A stretch of 64,000 bases of DNA from Rhodoferax koreense (GCF_001955695.1 NZ_CP019236.1:2294001-2358000); one strand, 5' to 3'. Shown: positions 32,626 to 41,762, counted from the stretch's first letter. Notes: generated from the letters alone by a model not told the origin. Translations and numbers: made by a program.

Positions 32626-32937
32626 ATGGGCAATCGATTTGACGACAGCATCACGGTCACAAAGACCGGTATTGCCATCACGACCTCCGGCACGTCTGCC
32701 GGCGGCGCAATTCCTACCGCATCGAGCGGTGAAATCCCCAGATACATCCGCGTTGCCGCCTCTGCCGCGGCGTGTGTCCGCATCGGTGCTGGCGCGCAGA
32801 CTGCCGTCGCCACCGACTTGCAAGTTCAACCCGGTGACGCCGTGATCCTTCACGTTCCTTCTGGCGTCACCAACATTGCCGCGATTCAGGTTGCCGGCCC
32901 AGGTGTGGTGCAGGTCAGCCCCCTGGAGAACTGCTAA
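32626..32937 (+). CDS. Small head protein (decoration-like), 103 aa
   Basis: MGNRFDDSITVTKTGIAITT continues into a beta-rich, Ala/Gly/Thr-rich chain (YIRVAASAAACVRIGAGAQT, DAVILHVPSGVTNIA). Position after coat and composition suggest a head decoration or stabilising protein. The assignment is inference. Confidence 0.6.
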   Translation: MGNRFDDSITVTKTGIAITTSGTSAGGAIPTASSGEIPRYIRVAASAAACVRIGAGAQTAVATDLQVQPGDAVILHVPSGVTNIAAIQVAGPGVVQVSPLENC

Positions 32938-33224
32938 TGAGCGGCTTGCAGTCCAGCATCCACGTTCAGGACGGCCGCATGGTCGTCTCCAACACCCAGG
33001 ATTGCACGCCCATCGCTGAATACGCCAAGTCGCAGCACAACATCGGTGCGCATGGCACCAGCGAGATGAAGCACGCCGCACGCATCCCCATGGTGATGGT
33101 CGAAAAGTACATCAACGACAACGGGATCAGCTTCTCCGACTGGTGCAAGGACAAGGCCCACATCAAGCGGATGCTGCAAGACCCGGCGCTGGCGCATTTC
33201 CGCATCTGGCCTGGAGCAATCTGA
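32937..33224 (+). CDS. Hypothetical head-region protein, 95 aa
   Basis: ATG shares its A with the previous TAA. MSGLQSSIHVQDGRMVVSNT, then YAKSQHNIGAHGTSEMKHAA and FSDWCKDKAHIKRMLQDPAL. This small protein is commonly found between coat and connector in related phages. Function unknown. Confidence 0.65.
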   Translation: MSGLQSSIHVQDGRMVVSNTQDCTPIAEYAKSQHNIGAHGTSEMKHAARIPMVMVEKYINDNGISFSDWCKDKAHIKRMLQDPALAHFRIWPGAI

Positions 33225-33841
33225 TGTCGCTCGCTACCTATTCCGACCTGCTGGCCTCTGTTGCAGCCTGGGCGAACCGTGCCGACCTGGATGCGATCAT
33301 TCCCGATTTCGTGACCCTGGCCGAAGCGCGGATCAACCGCGACCTTCGCCTGCGCATGCAACTGGTCAGCACGACCTTCAGCACGGTCGGCGGTACGCGC
33401 TCGCAAGCGCTTCCTTCCGACTGGCTGGAATTCCAGAACCTCGACGTGTCTGGCGGTGCCTCCTCTGCGCCATTGAACTATGTGCCGCTCGGCTACATGG
33501 AAGAGAAGTTTCCCGACAACGGCTCGCTCGGCAAGCCCAGCATCTACACCTTGCAAGCAGGCAACTTCCTGCTCGCACCGACCCCGGACATTGTTTACAC
33601 GCTCAAGGCGGTGTATTACGCCAAGTTTCCGGCTCTCAGCGTCACGCCGACCAACTGGCTGTTGACCAATCACCCATCGGTCTACCTGAACGCCTGCATG
33701 AAGGAATTCAGCCTGTACACGATGAACGACGAGCGCGCCGCACGCTGGGAGGCCATGTACAAGAGCGCCATCAAGGACGTTCAGGACGCTGACGACTCGG
33801 CCCTGTCCAGCGGCTCCGCACTGAGGGTGCGCGCAGGATGA
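33224..33841 (+). CDS. Head-tail adaptor (gp4-like)
   Basis: 205 residues from ATG 33224. MSLATYSDLLASVAAWANRA, DLDAIIPDFVTLAEARINRD, QALPSDWLEFQNL and the late PSVYLNACMKEFSLYTMNDE match the connector/adaptor protein class that binds the portal in P22-like phages. It overlaps the next gene by four bases. Confidence 0.78.
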   Translation: MSLATYSDLLASVAAWANRADLDAIIPDFVTLAEARINRDLRLRMQLVSTTFSTVGGTRSQALPSDWLEFQNLDVSGGASSAPLNYVPLGYMEEKFPDNGSLGKPSIYTLQAGNFLLAPTPDIVYTLKAVYYAKFPALSVTPTNWLLTNHPSVYLNACMKEFSLYTMNDERAARWEAMYKSAIKDVQDADDSALSSGSALRVRAG

Positions 33842-35289
33842 ACCCCATCGTTGGTTTTGCGCCGGATTCAGACCCTCTGGTGCCGGGGATCTTCCTCGAC
33901 TGCGCCAATGTGGTGCCTTACGAATCCGGGTTCCAGGGTGCACCGACGCCGGTCGCGGTGGCTGCTGCTGCGCTCGCTGCCGAATGCCGCGGTGCGATTG
34001 TTGCGACGAAGCTGGACGGCACGCGCCGGGTGTTCGCCGGAACGCAGACCAAGCTGTACGAGCTCACCGGATCGACCTGGACCGACCGCAGCGCAGGCAC
34101 TTACACCGGCTCCAGCGAGTCGCGATGGAGCTTCTGTCAGTTCGGTGATACGACGGTGGCCTCCAATCTGACGGACGCCATGCAGTCGTCGGCCTCCGGG
34201 GCTTTTACTGCGATTGCCACGGCCCCCAAAGCCAAGATCGTCGTCAGCGCATCGTCCAATTTCGTGATTGCTTTCAACACGAACGACGTGACCTATGGGG
34301 CTTCACCGGACCGCTGGTGGTGCTGCGCTCAGAGCGATCAGACCAACTGGACACCCAACGTAGCCAACTCGGCCAACACGGGGCGCCTGGTGGCGATTGA
34401 AGGCCCCATTCAGGCCGCCATGACGCTTGGGGATTACGTGGTGGCCTACAAAGCCCGCGGCATCTTCATTGGCTCGTTTGCCGGCGCGCCAGTGGTCTGG
34501 CAGTGGAACCTGGTGCCAGGCGGCGAGGCGGGTGCTGTTGGTCAGGATGCGGTCTGCGACATCGGCGGGGCACATTTCATCGTCAGCAACGACAATTTCT
34601 GGCTGTTCGATGGCACCCGTCCTCAACCCATCGGCACGGGTGTGGTGCGCAAGTGGTTCCTGGACAACTCCAGCCCGAGCTACCGCAACCGGACCAAAGC
34701 CTCCTACGACAAGCAAAACAACCTGGTGCGGGTAAGCTTCCCCTCGCTTGCATCGAGTGGCGCGTGTGACACATGCCTCGTGTACCACGTGGTTGCCAAG
34801 AAGTGGGGCCGCGCCGATACGACGCTTGAGGCGCCGCTGAACTACATCTCGCCCGGCGTGACGATTGACGGCCTGGATGCATATGCCAGCACCATCGATA
34901 CGCTGCCAAACATTCCGGTTGATTCGCAGTACTGGCTGTCTGGCGGGCAGGTTTCGGCGTACTTCAACACGTCGCATCAACTGGTTTCGCTAAACGGCAT
35001 CACGCAGGCGTCCAGCTTCACGACGGGTGACATGGGCGATGACGACGCCGTGACGATCCTGGACCGGTTCCGGGTCCGCTATGTCAATCGGCCAACAACA
35101 GCGATTGCCTCGGGCTCGTTCAAGTTCAACGAGGGTGATGCGCTGGTCGCAGGGCCATCGGGCGCGATCAATGACGGCAAGTTTGACATCCGTCAGACGG
35201 GCCGGTTCCATCGCATCCGCGTGGACATGACCGGGCCGCACAAAGAGACGGCCTTCGACGGTAAGCCCAAGGTAACGGGGGCGCGATGA
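33838..35289 (+). CDS. Tail nozzle / DNA stabilisation protein (P22 gp10-like)
   Basis: 483 residues. VGFAPDSDPLVPGIFLDCAN at the start and repeated beta-propeller-like segments such as DGTRRVFAGTQTKLYELTGS and LGDYVVAYKARGIFIGSFAG are typical of gp10-like hub/nozzle proteins. It would close the portal after packaging and carry tail parts. Confidence 0.82.
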   Translation: MNPIVGFAPDSDPLVPGIFLDCANVVPYESGFQGAPTPVAVAAAALAAECRGAIVATKLDGTRRVFAGTQTKLYELTGSTWTDRSAGTYTGSSESRWSFCQFGDTTVASNLTDAMQSSASGAFTAIATAPKAKIVVSASSNFVIAFNTNDVTYGASPDRWWCCAQSDQTNWTPNVANSANTGRLVAIEGPIQAAMTLGDYVVAYKARGIFIGSFAGAPVVWQWNLVPGGEAGAVGQDAVCDIGGAHFIVSNDNFWLFDGTRPQPIGTGVVRKWFLDNSSPSYRNRTKASYDKQNNLVRVSFPSLASSGACDTCLVYHVVAKKWGRADTTLEAPLNYISPGVTIDGLDAYASTIDTLPNIPVDSQYWLSGGQVSAYFNTSHQLVSLNGITQASSFTTGDMGDDDAVTILDRFRVRYVNRPTTAIASGSFKFNEGDALVAGPSGAINDGKFDIRQTGRFHRIRVDMTGPHKETAFDGKPKVTGAR

Positions 35290-35603
35290 AAGAACTTTCT
35301 CTGCGCCCGTATCACGGACGGCTGTTCGTCGCCAAGTCGCGCAAGGAGTACGAGCGCGAGCATGTCAATCTCTTCAAGACGCCGGACATCCTGACTTGCG
35401 CCCAGGTTGGCCGCTTCACTGGCGGGGAGGGCAAGGATGGGATGTGGACCTATCTGATATGGGCGGCTGCTACCCCGCAACTGGTGCACGAACTGAGTCA
35501 CGCCGTTCTGCACGTTTTCGAGCGCTGCGGTATCGATCCTCGGGAGGCGGGCGGGGAGCCGTTCTGCTACATGCTGAGCCAACTGTTGCAGGAGGCCGCA
35601 TGA
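35286..35603 (+). CDS. HExxH-containing tail-region protein, 105 aa
   Basis: Contains LVHELSHAVLHVFERCGIDP followed by GGEPFCYMLSQLL, a HExxH metal-binding motif with a downstream Glu, as in small gluzincin/minigluzincin peptidases. The N-terminus is MKELSLRPYHGRLFVAKSRK. It lies between the gp10-like gene and another virion gene. Whether the site is catalytic is not known; similar proteins are usually annotated hypothetical. Confidence 0.7.
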   Translation: MKELSLRPYHGRLFVAKSRKEYEREHVNLFKTPDILTCAQVGRFTGGEGKDGMWTYLIWAAATPQLVHELSHAVLHVFERCGIDPREAGGEPFCYMLSQLLQEAA

Positions 35604-35920
35604 GGCTCGAAGAAAACCCGCAGCTTCCAATCGGTGCCACCAGCCCTTACGAGGTGGCGTTGAACCAACTGCTGACCCGCGTCTTCCGTGCGTTTGCTCA
35701 GAAGGCCAATCAGATCGCCGATGGTCGTGTTTCGGCCATCGACAACGCGCTTACATCGGCCCCAACCACGGGGCAGTACCAGCGTGGCGATTTTGTCCGC
35801 AACAGCGCACCGGTAGAGGCCGGAACCGCGGGCAGTAAATACGTCGTGACAGGCTGGATCTGTGTCGCCGCGGGCTCGCCAGGCACCTTTGTGCAGCACC
35901 GCGCCCTGACCGGCAACTGA
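35600..35920 (+). CDS. Hypothetical tail-region protein, 106 aa
   Basis: ATG 35600 (MRLEENPQLPIGATSPYEVA) with AGGAGG upstream. NQLLTRVFRAFAQKANQIAD is helical; the C-terminus VVTGWICVAAGSPGTFVQHR resembles tips of tail-fibre or spike adaptors. Probably a virion component. Confidence 0.65.
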   Translation: MRLEENPQLPIGATSPYEVALNQLLTRVFRAFAQKANQIADGRVSAIDNALTSAPTTGQYQRGDFVRNSAPVEAGTAGSKYVVTGWICVAAGSPGTFVQHRALTGN

Positions 35921-35937
35921 CTTTAAACAACCCCTAA

Positions 35938-35949
35938 CGCTGCGAAGCG
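35938..35949 (+). promoter_or_regulatory. GNRA-capped hairpin before ejection gene
   Basis: CGCT-GCGA-AGCG then CTGGAGAG and ATG 35961. Same layout as before coat and decoration genes. Confidence 0.65.
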
Positions 35950-35960
35950 CTGGAGAGCAC

Positions 35961-36599
35961 ATGGCAAACCCATATCTTGCGACCGAAAACCCCTATCTGA
36001 CCTCCAGCATTGACAAGGCGCAGGGCGATCTGGTCAGGAACTACAACATGACGGCCCAGCCGGCGTACAACAACGCCATGGTGAAGTCGGGCTCGTTCGG
36101 CAATGCCGGCGTGCAGCAACTGAACGAAAACTCTCAGAAGAATCTGCAAAGTTCTCTGGGTGACATCTCGAACACGCTGCGTGGCAACGCCTACAACCAG
36201 AACATCCAGAACTACCAGTGGGATCAGAATTTTGATCGCAGCCTGTACAACGACGCCTTCAGCCAGAACAACCAGAACCTGCAAACCGGCATCGGCCTGC
36301 TGTCGGCCATGAACGGCTACAACCAGCAGGATCTGAACAACGGGACGACGGTCCAAAACACCCCGCTGAACTACTACGGGCAGTTTTCCCAGAACGCCAA
36401 CAGCCTGGGGCAGGGCTTCGGCACCACGACCGGCGTGCAAGGCAGCTCGGGCAGTCCAATCACCTCGGCCCTGGGTGGCGCGCAGCTCGGCAACAGCATC
36501 TACAACCAGTACAAGAACGGCTCTGGCAACACCGATTGGGTGAGCGGCTCGGGCAACTACGCCCAATACACCAACCCGGACTACGGCCAGTTTTTCTGA
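35961..36599 (+). CDS. Asn/Gln-rich virion protein (ejection-type)
   Basis: 212 residues, strikingly rich in Asn, Gln, Tyr and Gly (NQNIQNYQWDQNFDRSLYND, SQNNQNLQTGIGLLSAMNGY). It starts the block of proteins that in podoviruses are ejected into the host ahead of DNA. Low charge and repeats of N-Q fit an internal virion protein. Sequence identity to a specific P22 protein is not evident. Confidence 0.65.
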   Translation: MANPYLATENPYLTSSIDKAQGDLVRNYNMTAQPAYNNAMVKSGSFGNAGVQQLNENSQKNLQSSLGDISNTLRGNAYNQNIQNYQWDQNFDRSLYNDAFSQNNQNLQTGIGLLSAMNGYNQQDLNNGTTVQNTPLNYYGQFSQNANSLGQGFGTTTGVQGSSGSPITSALGGAQLGNSIYNQYKNGSGNTDWVSGSGNYAQYTNPDYGQFF

Positions 36600-36961
36600 T
36601 GCCAGTTGTTCGGCCGGCCTCCATTGACTTTGAGGCCGCGGTTCAAGGATTGACGCCAGCCTTCGATCTGTCGGAGGTCCACAACGCATGCACCTGGGTT
36701 ACCAAGTGCCAGCAGGACATGGCCCAGCTGTGGCGCGACGGTAGCCTTTGGGCCGTCACCGAGGTGGTGGAAACCAAGCGCGGCCGCGCCCTGCATTTCG
36801 TTGCGATGGCCGGCGATTACGTCGATTCACTACGCATCGAGATCGAGGCCTGGGGCAAGTCCGTTGGCTGCAACAAGGCATTTTTTACCGGTCGCAAAGG
36901 GTGGGCGAAGCGCCTCCCGGCTTACCGGATTCGCACAGTGACTCTAGAAAAGGACATTTGA
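36599..36961 (+). CDS. Internal virion protein with GNAT-like pattern, 120 aa
   Basis: ATG 36599 (MPVVRPASIDFEAAVQGLTP) overlaps the previous stop. The end, RIEIEAWGKSVGCNKAFFTG then RKGWAKRLPAYRIRTVTLEK, resembles T7 gp13/acyltransferase-fold phage proteins. In T7-like phages that protein aids internal core assembly. It is probably structural rather than enzymatic. Confidence 0.65.
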   Translation: MPVVRPASIDFEAAVQGLTPAFDLSEVHNACTWVTKCQQDMAQLWRDGSLWAVTEVVETKRGRALHFVAMAGDYVDSLRIEIEAWGKSVGCNKAFFTGRKGWAKRLPAYRIRTVTLEKDI

Positions 36962-36962
36962 C

Positions 36963-37514
36963 ATGCCAGACGCAATCATCGGTCAGGTGGCAGGCGCTGC
37001 CGTTGGCGGCCTGCTTGGCGGTGGTGACAGTGGAGGCGGTGCGGGCACGACCACGGCCACCAAGGAACCTTGGGCAGAAGCCGCGCCCTGGATCAAGAGC
37101 AACCTCGCCACGGGCCAGGCGCTGCAGAGCCAGTACGCCGCCAATCCGTTCAATCAGCAGCAACTTGCCGCGCTGGGGAATATGGGCAATCAGACTTCCT
37201 ACATGAACACGCTGATTCCCGACCTTTTGGGGCAGATCAGCGGGCAGCAAACCGGCTTCAACCGCGACAACCCGAGCGCACGGCCTGCCTCGTACAACTT
37301 CGGCACGACCGGTAACCAGTCGGGCAATTCCGGCCTGTTGGCCATGCTCGCCCAGCGCCAGCAGACCGCGCCCATGACGACCACGGCAGGCCTGGGCTAT
37401 GCCATTCCTCAAGCTACGATGGCGATGGAGCAACCAGTCAAGGCGCCAGCAACAGGTCCACAGTACCAAGTGACGGACCCGTTCGCAGCCTTCAACAGCG
37501 ACGGAGGCCGTTGA
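36963..37514 (+). CDS. Ejection-type virion protein, 183 aa
   Basis: An N-terminal hydrophobic Gly-rich segment IIGQVAGAAVGGLLGGGDSG could insert in membranes, as in P22 gp7-like proteins. The remainder is Gln/Asn/Thr-rich. It lies between the GNAT-like and the larger ejection proteins. Confidence 0.68.
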   Translation: MPDAIIGQVAGAAVGGLLGGGDSGGGAGTTTATKEPWAEAAPWIKSNLATGQALQSQYAANPFNQQQLAALGNMGNQTSYMNTLIPDLLGQISGQQTGFNRDNPSARPASYNFGTTGNQSGNSGLLAMLAQRQQTAPMTTTAGLGYAIPQATMAMEQPVKAPATGPQYQVTDPFAAFNSDGGR

Positions 37515-37515
37515 T

Positions 37516-39108
37516 ATGGCTGGCTTGCTCGACTTCCTCAACAACCCCGACGCCCAGCTTGGCATCAACCTGCTGGCTGCTGGTGGCCCTTCCACCGTGC
37601 CGATGAACATCGGCCAGCGTGTGCAGGGCGCTATGCAAGTGGGCCAGGCGCAGAACATGGAGAAGCTGAAGAATGCTCTCCTGCAATCGCAGATCGCCGA
37701 AAACACCAGCCAAGATGCCATGCGCCGTCAGCAGTTGGCGATGTCCCAACGGCAAATGGACATCCAGAACCAGTTGCTCGGCATCGGTCAACCAGCGACC
37801 ACCACGCAGCAGCCTGGAGCGATGCCTGGGGCCAACATCACCAGTAGTGCCGGCACGGCACCAATGCCCGGCCAAAACGTGGCAGGCAGTGGCGGCACTG
37901 CGCCCATGCCCGCGCCTTATGCTGGCGCGCAGCAGGGCACGCCAGCGGCCGGCACGCTCGATGCCATGTCCAAGCAATACGGCATCCCCGCCGAAGCGCT
38001 GAAATACGACCTCGTTTTCAACGGCGGCAAGGGTATCGCGGCCATGGTGGAGAAGCGCGGCACGCCGGATATGCAGGTGACGAATGGCTATGCCTACGAC
38101 AAGAACAAACTGCAGCAGGGCTTCATCCCTGGCGTGAACACCGCGGCCAACGGCATGACCTCTGTGACTATGCCAGACGGGCAGGGCGGTGTACGTGTTG
38201 GAACCCCCATGGGCGCGCTGGAAACCTACGGTGCTTACCAAGACATCACCAATCGCAGCGGAGCCGCCTACAAAGAAGGCACGCCGACCATTGGACCTGA
38301 TGGTCGCAAGCGCATCGGCTCGGTCCTGTCCAACGTGCAGCCAGCGACCTCTGACTATCGGGCATCGCTGCAGAACCTGCCTCAGGCTCAAGGCGGCATG
38401 ACCAGCAGTTTCCAGGGTGCTCCAGAAACGGTTCTGCCGATGATCGCTGCCATCAAAGATCCACAGGAGCGCGCCAACGCCTATGACGCCTACTCGCGGC
38501 AGATGACTAACGGCGGCCCGACCGTGGGCGCACCTGGTGGCAATGTGGTGGAGCTGTCGCCGCAGGAACAAAGCCGGAACACCGCTGATTCTGCTTATCA
38601 GAGCGGTGTTGCCAAGGATCAGGTCGAGCAGCGCAAGAACATCGTTTCTGCTGGTTTCAGTGCGCCAAGTCGCATTGCGAAGCTGCAGCAGATCGACAAG
38701 CTGTTGGGCGACTTTGAAGGCGGCGCGCTCTCTGACAAGGGTGTTCAGTTCGCCAGCGCAATGAACTCGCTCGGCATGAAAGTGGACAAGAACCTCCCGA
38801 ACAAGGAAGCGGCGCTTGCCATGAGCCGAGAGATTGCCCTTGGCCTGCGCAATCCTGCTGGTGGTGCTGGCATGCCCGGTGCGATGTCGGATGCCGATCG
38901 GAATTTTCTTTCCAGCATGACGCCTGATATCGGCCAGACGGCACAAGGCCGCAAGCAAATCATCCAGGCCGGCATCGCGGTCGAAACACGCAATCAGCAA
39001 GTCGCCGATTTCGCTCGGAAGTACGAGGCGAAGTATGGGAAGCTCGACAACGGCTTCTATTCTCAACTCGCAAATTGGTCCAGCGCTAACCCGCTGTTTG
39101 GCAAATGA
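37516..39108 (+). CDS. Large ejection-type virion protein, 530 aa
   Basis: Starts MAGLLDFLNNPDAQLGINLL, the usual N-terminus of gp20/gp16-like phage internal proteins. A Met/Gln-rich coiled-coil region (RQQLAMSQRQMDIQNQLLGI) and an Ala/Gly/Pro linker follow. The C-terminal half contains PSRIAKLQQIDKLLGDFEGG and a long helical part. Probably injected with DNA. No enzymatic motif seen. Confidence 0.72.
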   Translation: MAGLLDFLNNPDAQLGINLLAAGGPSTVPMNIGQRVQGAMQVGQAQNMEKLKNALLQSQIAENTSQDAMRRQQLAMSQRQMDIQNQLLGIGQPATTTQQPGAMPGANITSSAGTAPMPGQNVAGSGGTAPMPAPYAGAQQGTPAAGTLDAMSKQYGIPAEALKYDLVFNGGKGIAAMVEKRGTPDMQVTNGYAYDKNKLQQGFIPGVNTAANGMTSVTMPDGQGGVRVGTPMGALETYGAYQDITNRSGAAYKEGTPTIGPDGRKRIGSVLSNVQPATSDYRASLQNLPQAQGGMTSSFQGAPETVLPMIAAIKDPQERANAYDAYSRQMTNGGPTVGAPGGNVVELSPQEQSRNTADSAYQSGVAKDQVEQRKNIVSAGFSAPSRIAKLQQIDKLLGDFEGGALSDKGVQFASAMNSLGMKVDKNLPNKEAALAMSREIALGLRNPAGGAGMPGAMSDADRNFLSSMTPDIGQTAQGRKQIIQAGIAVETRNQQVADFARKYEAKYGKLDNGFYSQLANWSSANPLFGK

Positions 39109-41168
39109 GTGGATTCGATCCTGATGTGTTCGGCACACCCAAGGGGGAGGCAACGTCTGCGGGTTTCGATGAGTCCATTTTCTCGACACCGAAAGCTCCA
39201 GCCAGCACCCTGGAGCCGAAGGCGAAGGGAACAGGCTCGGCAGTCATGGATACTGGAAATGCCCTGGGGACGGGGTATTTTCGTGGTCTGACGCGCCTAG
39301 CCGGCCTACCTGTGGACACCGCGGCCAACGTGCTCGACCTCGGCAAAGCACTTATCGGCACGCCGTATACCGCCATCACTGGCAAGACTCCAGATGCACT
39401 GCAGATTCGTCCTCGCGACGAGATTCCAGGCTCCAGCGAATGGCTTCTGAAGCAGGCGCGCAAGTCCGATGCTGGGCGTTTGATGGTCGATCCGGCCAAC
39501 CCTGACTATGAGGGTGGATACACACAGGCCATCGGCGGCGCCTTGACCGGCGTGATGAAGCCTAACACCGTCCAGCAAGCGGTGAATCAGGGCATCAATT
39601 CCGCACTTAGCGCAAGTTCTGGCAAGCTGGTCTATGACTCCACGGGCGACACGGCGTTAGCCATCGCCGCCGGCATGGCCCCAACCGGTATCCAGACATA
39701 CGGCACGGATTTGGTTCAGCGCGGCGTGCGCGGTGGTGAAGCTGGCCGGCAGAACATGGCGCAGCGCATCCAAGATCTGAAGAATGCGGGCGTTGACAAT
39801 CCGACGCTTGGCCTTGCCTCGGGTAACAAGCTAATTGGCGGTGTGGAAAATCTGCTCCAAAGCACGCCTGGCGCCCTAACGGTGATGGGCAAAGCTCGGG
39901 ATGCCGCCATCGCTGGCTTGCAGCAAAAGGCCCAAGAGGCGGCCAACCAAGCATCCAACAACCGCGGCACACTGGAATCTGGCATGTCTATCCAGAGTGG
40001 GCTGAACCGTGACTTCAGGGACCAGGGCAAGGCTACGACAAAGCAGCTATACAACAAGCTGGATGAAGTGATCCCAGCACAAACGCCGGTCAATGTGGCC
40101 AACACCAAGGCAACGATCCGAGCACTGAATCCCGAGATCGAGGGTGCCCCAAACCTGTCGCCGCTGTTCCAGAATTCGCGCATGCTTGGCATCGGCCGAG
40201 CCATTGAGGCCGACACGCAAGGTACGCGTCCGGGCGTCATGCTGGACATTCGTGGTGGTGGTGGTCTGATGAATGCGCCCGTCGCCGTTCCAGTAGCCGC
40301 CATCCCTGGTGGATCGTCCACCGACAAGCTGCCATTCACCGCTGTGAAGCAGTTGCGCACCGCCGTGGGGAATGAGATTTCCGACAACACCATCATGAGT
40401 GACGTTCCACGCAGCAAGTGGAATCCGCTCTATGGTGCATTGAGTGGCGACATGCGCACCGCCGCAGAACAGACCAGTCCAGCCGCTACCCAGGCCTTCA
40501 ATCGCGCCAACAACTACAACCGCGCCAACTTGGCCCGGATGGAACGCGTGGCGCCTTTCGCCGATGCAGGAACACCAGAACAAGCCTTCCGCATGTACGC
40601 CAAGTCTGCAGAAGACAACTTGTCCACCCTGCAGGCGGTGAAGAAGTCTCTTCCAGAGGGTGCGCGCGGTGATGCCGCTGGAACCGTGATCGAGCGGCTT
40701 GGACGGGCTACCAACGGTGTGCAAAACGATGCTGGCACGGCATGGAGCCCTGAAACGTTCCTGACCAACTGGAACCGCATGACACCGGCAACCCGACAAG
40801 AGCTTTTTTCGGGCTTCAAGAACTCGGCAGAAGTCAAGTCAGCGGTAGACAGCGTAGCTCGCGCCACCAGCATGATGCGCGACACCTCCAAGATGTGGGC
40901 CAACCCGTCCGGTACGGGCGCGAACTCTGCAGCACGCGGGATTTTGGCCACTGTGGCCGGCGGCGGTGCGGCCGCGCTTGGTGGCTTGCTGAATCCTGCC
41001 GTGCCACTCAGCGCAGCGGCCGGTATTGGTGGCATCAACATGCTTTCTCGGGCTGTCACGTCGCCTCGCGTGGTCAATGCCATGGCATCGAAGAACTACA
41101 TCGATCCAGAGCTGGTCAACGCCCAAGTTAACGCCCTGGTCGGCGGCGGACTGCTAAATCAGCGCTAA
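39105..41168 (+). CDS. Large ejection-type virion protein, 687 aa
   Basis: Starts MSGFDPDVFGTPKGEATSAG, with a duplicated FDxxxFxTPK motif at residues ~4-30. A hydrophobic segment follows (TGNALGTGYFRGLTRLAGLP), then long helices. The C-terminus is hydrophobic (ILATVAGGGAAALGGLLNPA, PLSAAAGIGGINMLSRA). It is the last and largest of the ejection block. It overlaps the 530-residue gene by four bases. Confidence 0.72.
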   Translation: MSGFDPDVFGTPKGEATSAGFDESIFSTPKAPASTLEPKAKGTGSAVMDTGNALGTGYFRGLTRLAGLPVDTAANVLDLGKALIGTPYTAITGKTPDALQIRPRDEIPGSSEWLLKQARKSDAGRLMVDPANPDYEGGYTQAIGGALTGVMKPNTVQQAVNQGINSALSASSGKLVYDSTGDTALAIAAGMAPTGIQTYGTDLVQRGVRGGEAGRQNMAQRIQDLKNAGVDNPTLGLASGNKLIGGVENLLQSTPGALTVMGKARDAAIAGLQQKAQEAANQASNNRGTLESGMSIQSGLNRDFRDQGKATTKQLYNKLDEVIPAQTPVNVANTKATIRALNPEIEGAPNLSPLFQNSRMLGIGRAIEADTQGTRPGVMLDIRGGGGLMNAPVAVPVAAIPGGSSTDKLPFTAVKQLRTAVGNEISDNTIMSDVPRSKWNPLYGALSGDMRTAAEQTSPAATQAFNRANNYNRANLARMERVAPFADAGTPEQAFRMYAKSAEDNLSTLQAVKKSLPEGARGDAAGTVIERLGRATNGVQNDAGTAWSPETFLTNWNRMTPATRQELFSGFKNSAEVKSAVDSVARATSMMRDTSKMWANPSGTGANSAARGILATVAGGGAAALGGLLNPAVPLSAAAGIGGINMLSRAVTSPRVVNAMASKNYIDPELVNAQVNALVGGGLLNQR

Positions 41169-41261
41169 GAAAAAGACAAAGACCGACACGCCGATGACCA
41201 GGATCGGCACGACCAGCCACAGGGCGGCCACGGAGTTTTCGGTACTTTGATCAGGTTTCAC
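41154..41261 (-). CDS. Mini membrane protein on opposite strand, 35 aa
   Basis: GTG 41261, GGAA upstream. VKPDQSTENSVAALWLVVPI continues LVIGVSVFVFFLALI: one clear membrane helix. It overlaps the end of the 687-residue gene by 15 bases. Its layout resembles the other minus-strand mini membrane gene at 29588-29740. Confidence 0.45.
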   Translation of the reverse strand: MKPDQSTENSVAALWLVVPILVIGVSVFVFFLALI

Positions 41262-41274
41262 TTTTAGTTCCAGA

Positions 41275-41294
41275 CCCGCCACCGAGCGGGTTTT
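41275..41294 (+). terminator. Terminator before fibre gene
   Basis: CCCGC, 6-base loop, GCGGG, TTTT. It lies between the ejection block and the tail-fibre/lysis block. Confidence 0.65.
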
Positions 41295-41311
41295 CGCATT
41301 TTAGGAGCAAC

Positions 41312-41755
41312 ATGGCAGTTCAAACCACCCTCGCCAGCCTTTCGACCAACGCCGCCCTGAACGGCCCGGACGGCGCCTCTGACCCACCCTCGACACTGGA
41401 CGATGCGATCCGTTACCACGGCGCATTCATCGCCACATTGCGTGACCAGGCCGACGCCATCACCAACCAGACTTGGCAGAACCTCACCGCCAGCCGTGCG
41501 ATCAACACGACGTACACCAACAGCACAGGCCGGTCCATCATGGTCGCTGCCTCTGCATCTGGCCTGGTTGCGAACAGCACACTTGCCGTGGCCTGGAACA
41601 TTGCCGGGGTGTCTGGGATCGGGATCAACGTCGCCACTGCGGGATCGACGCCAGCCAACACGACCTTGACCGCTTGCGCACTCATCCCGAACGGTGCCAC
41701 TTATGTCTTTGCGGTCACGCAGGGCTCGCTCACCTCCTGGTTCGAACTTCGTTGA
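41312..41755 (+). CDS. Tail-fibre or spike-like protein, 147 aa
   Basis: TAGGAGC precedes the ATG. MAVQTTLASLSTNAALNGPD and STLDDAIRYHGAFIATLRDQ are typical of the N-terminal part of tail fibres (head-binding segment); the rest is Thr/Ala-rich beta. It is very short for a full fibre, so it may be a truncated or minimal receptor-binding protein, or a fibre adaptor. Confidence 0.65.
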   Translation: MAVQTTLASLSTNAALNGPDGASDPPSTLDDAIRYHGAFIATLRDQADAITNQTWQNLTASRAINTTYTNSTGRSIMVAASASGLVANSTLAVAWNIAGVSGIGINVATAGSTPANTTLTACALIPNGATYVFAVTQGSLTSWFELR

Positions 41756-41762
41756 GGCGCAC

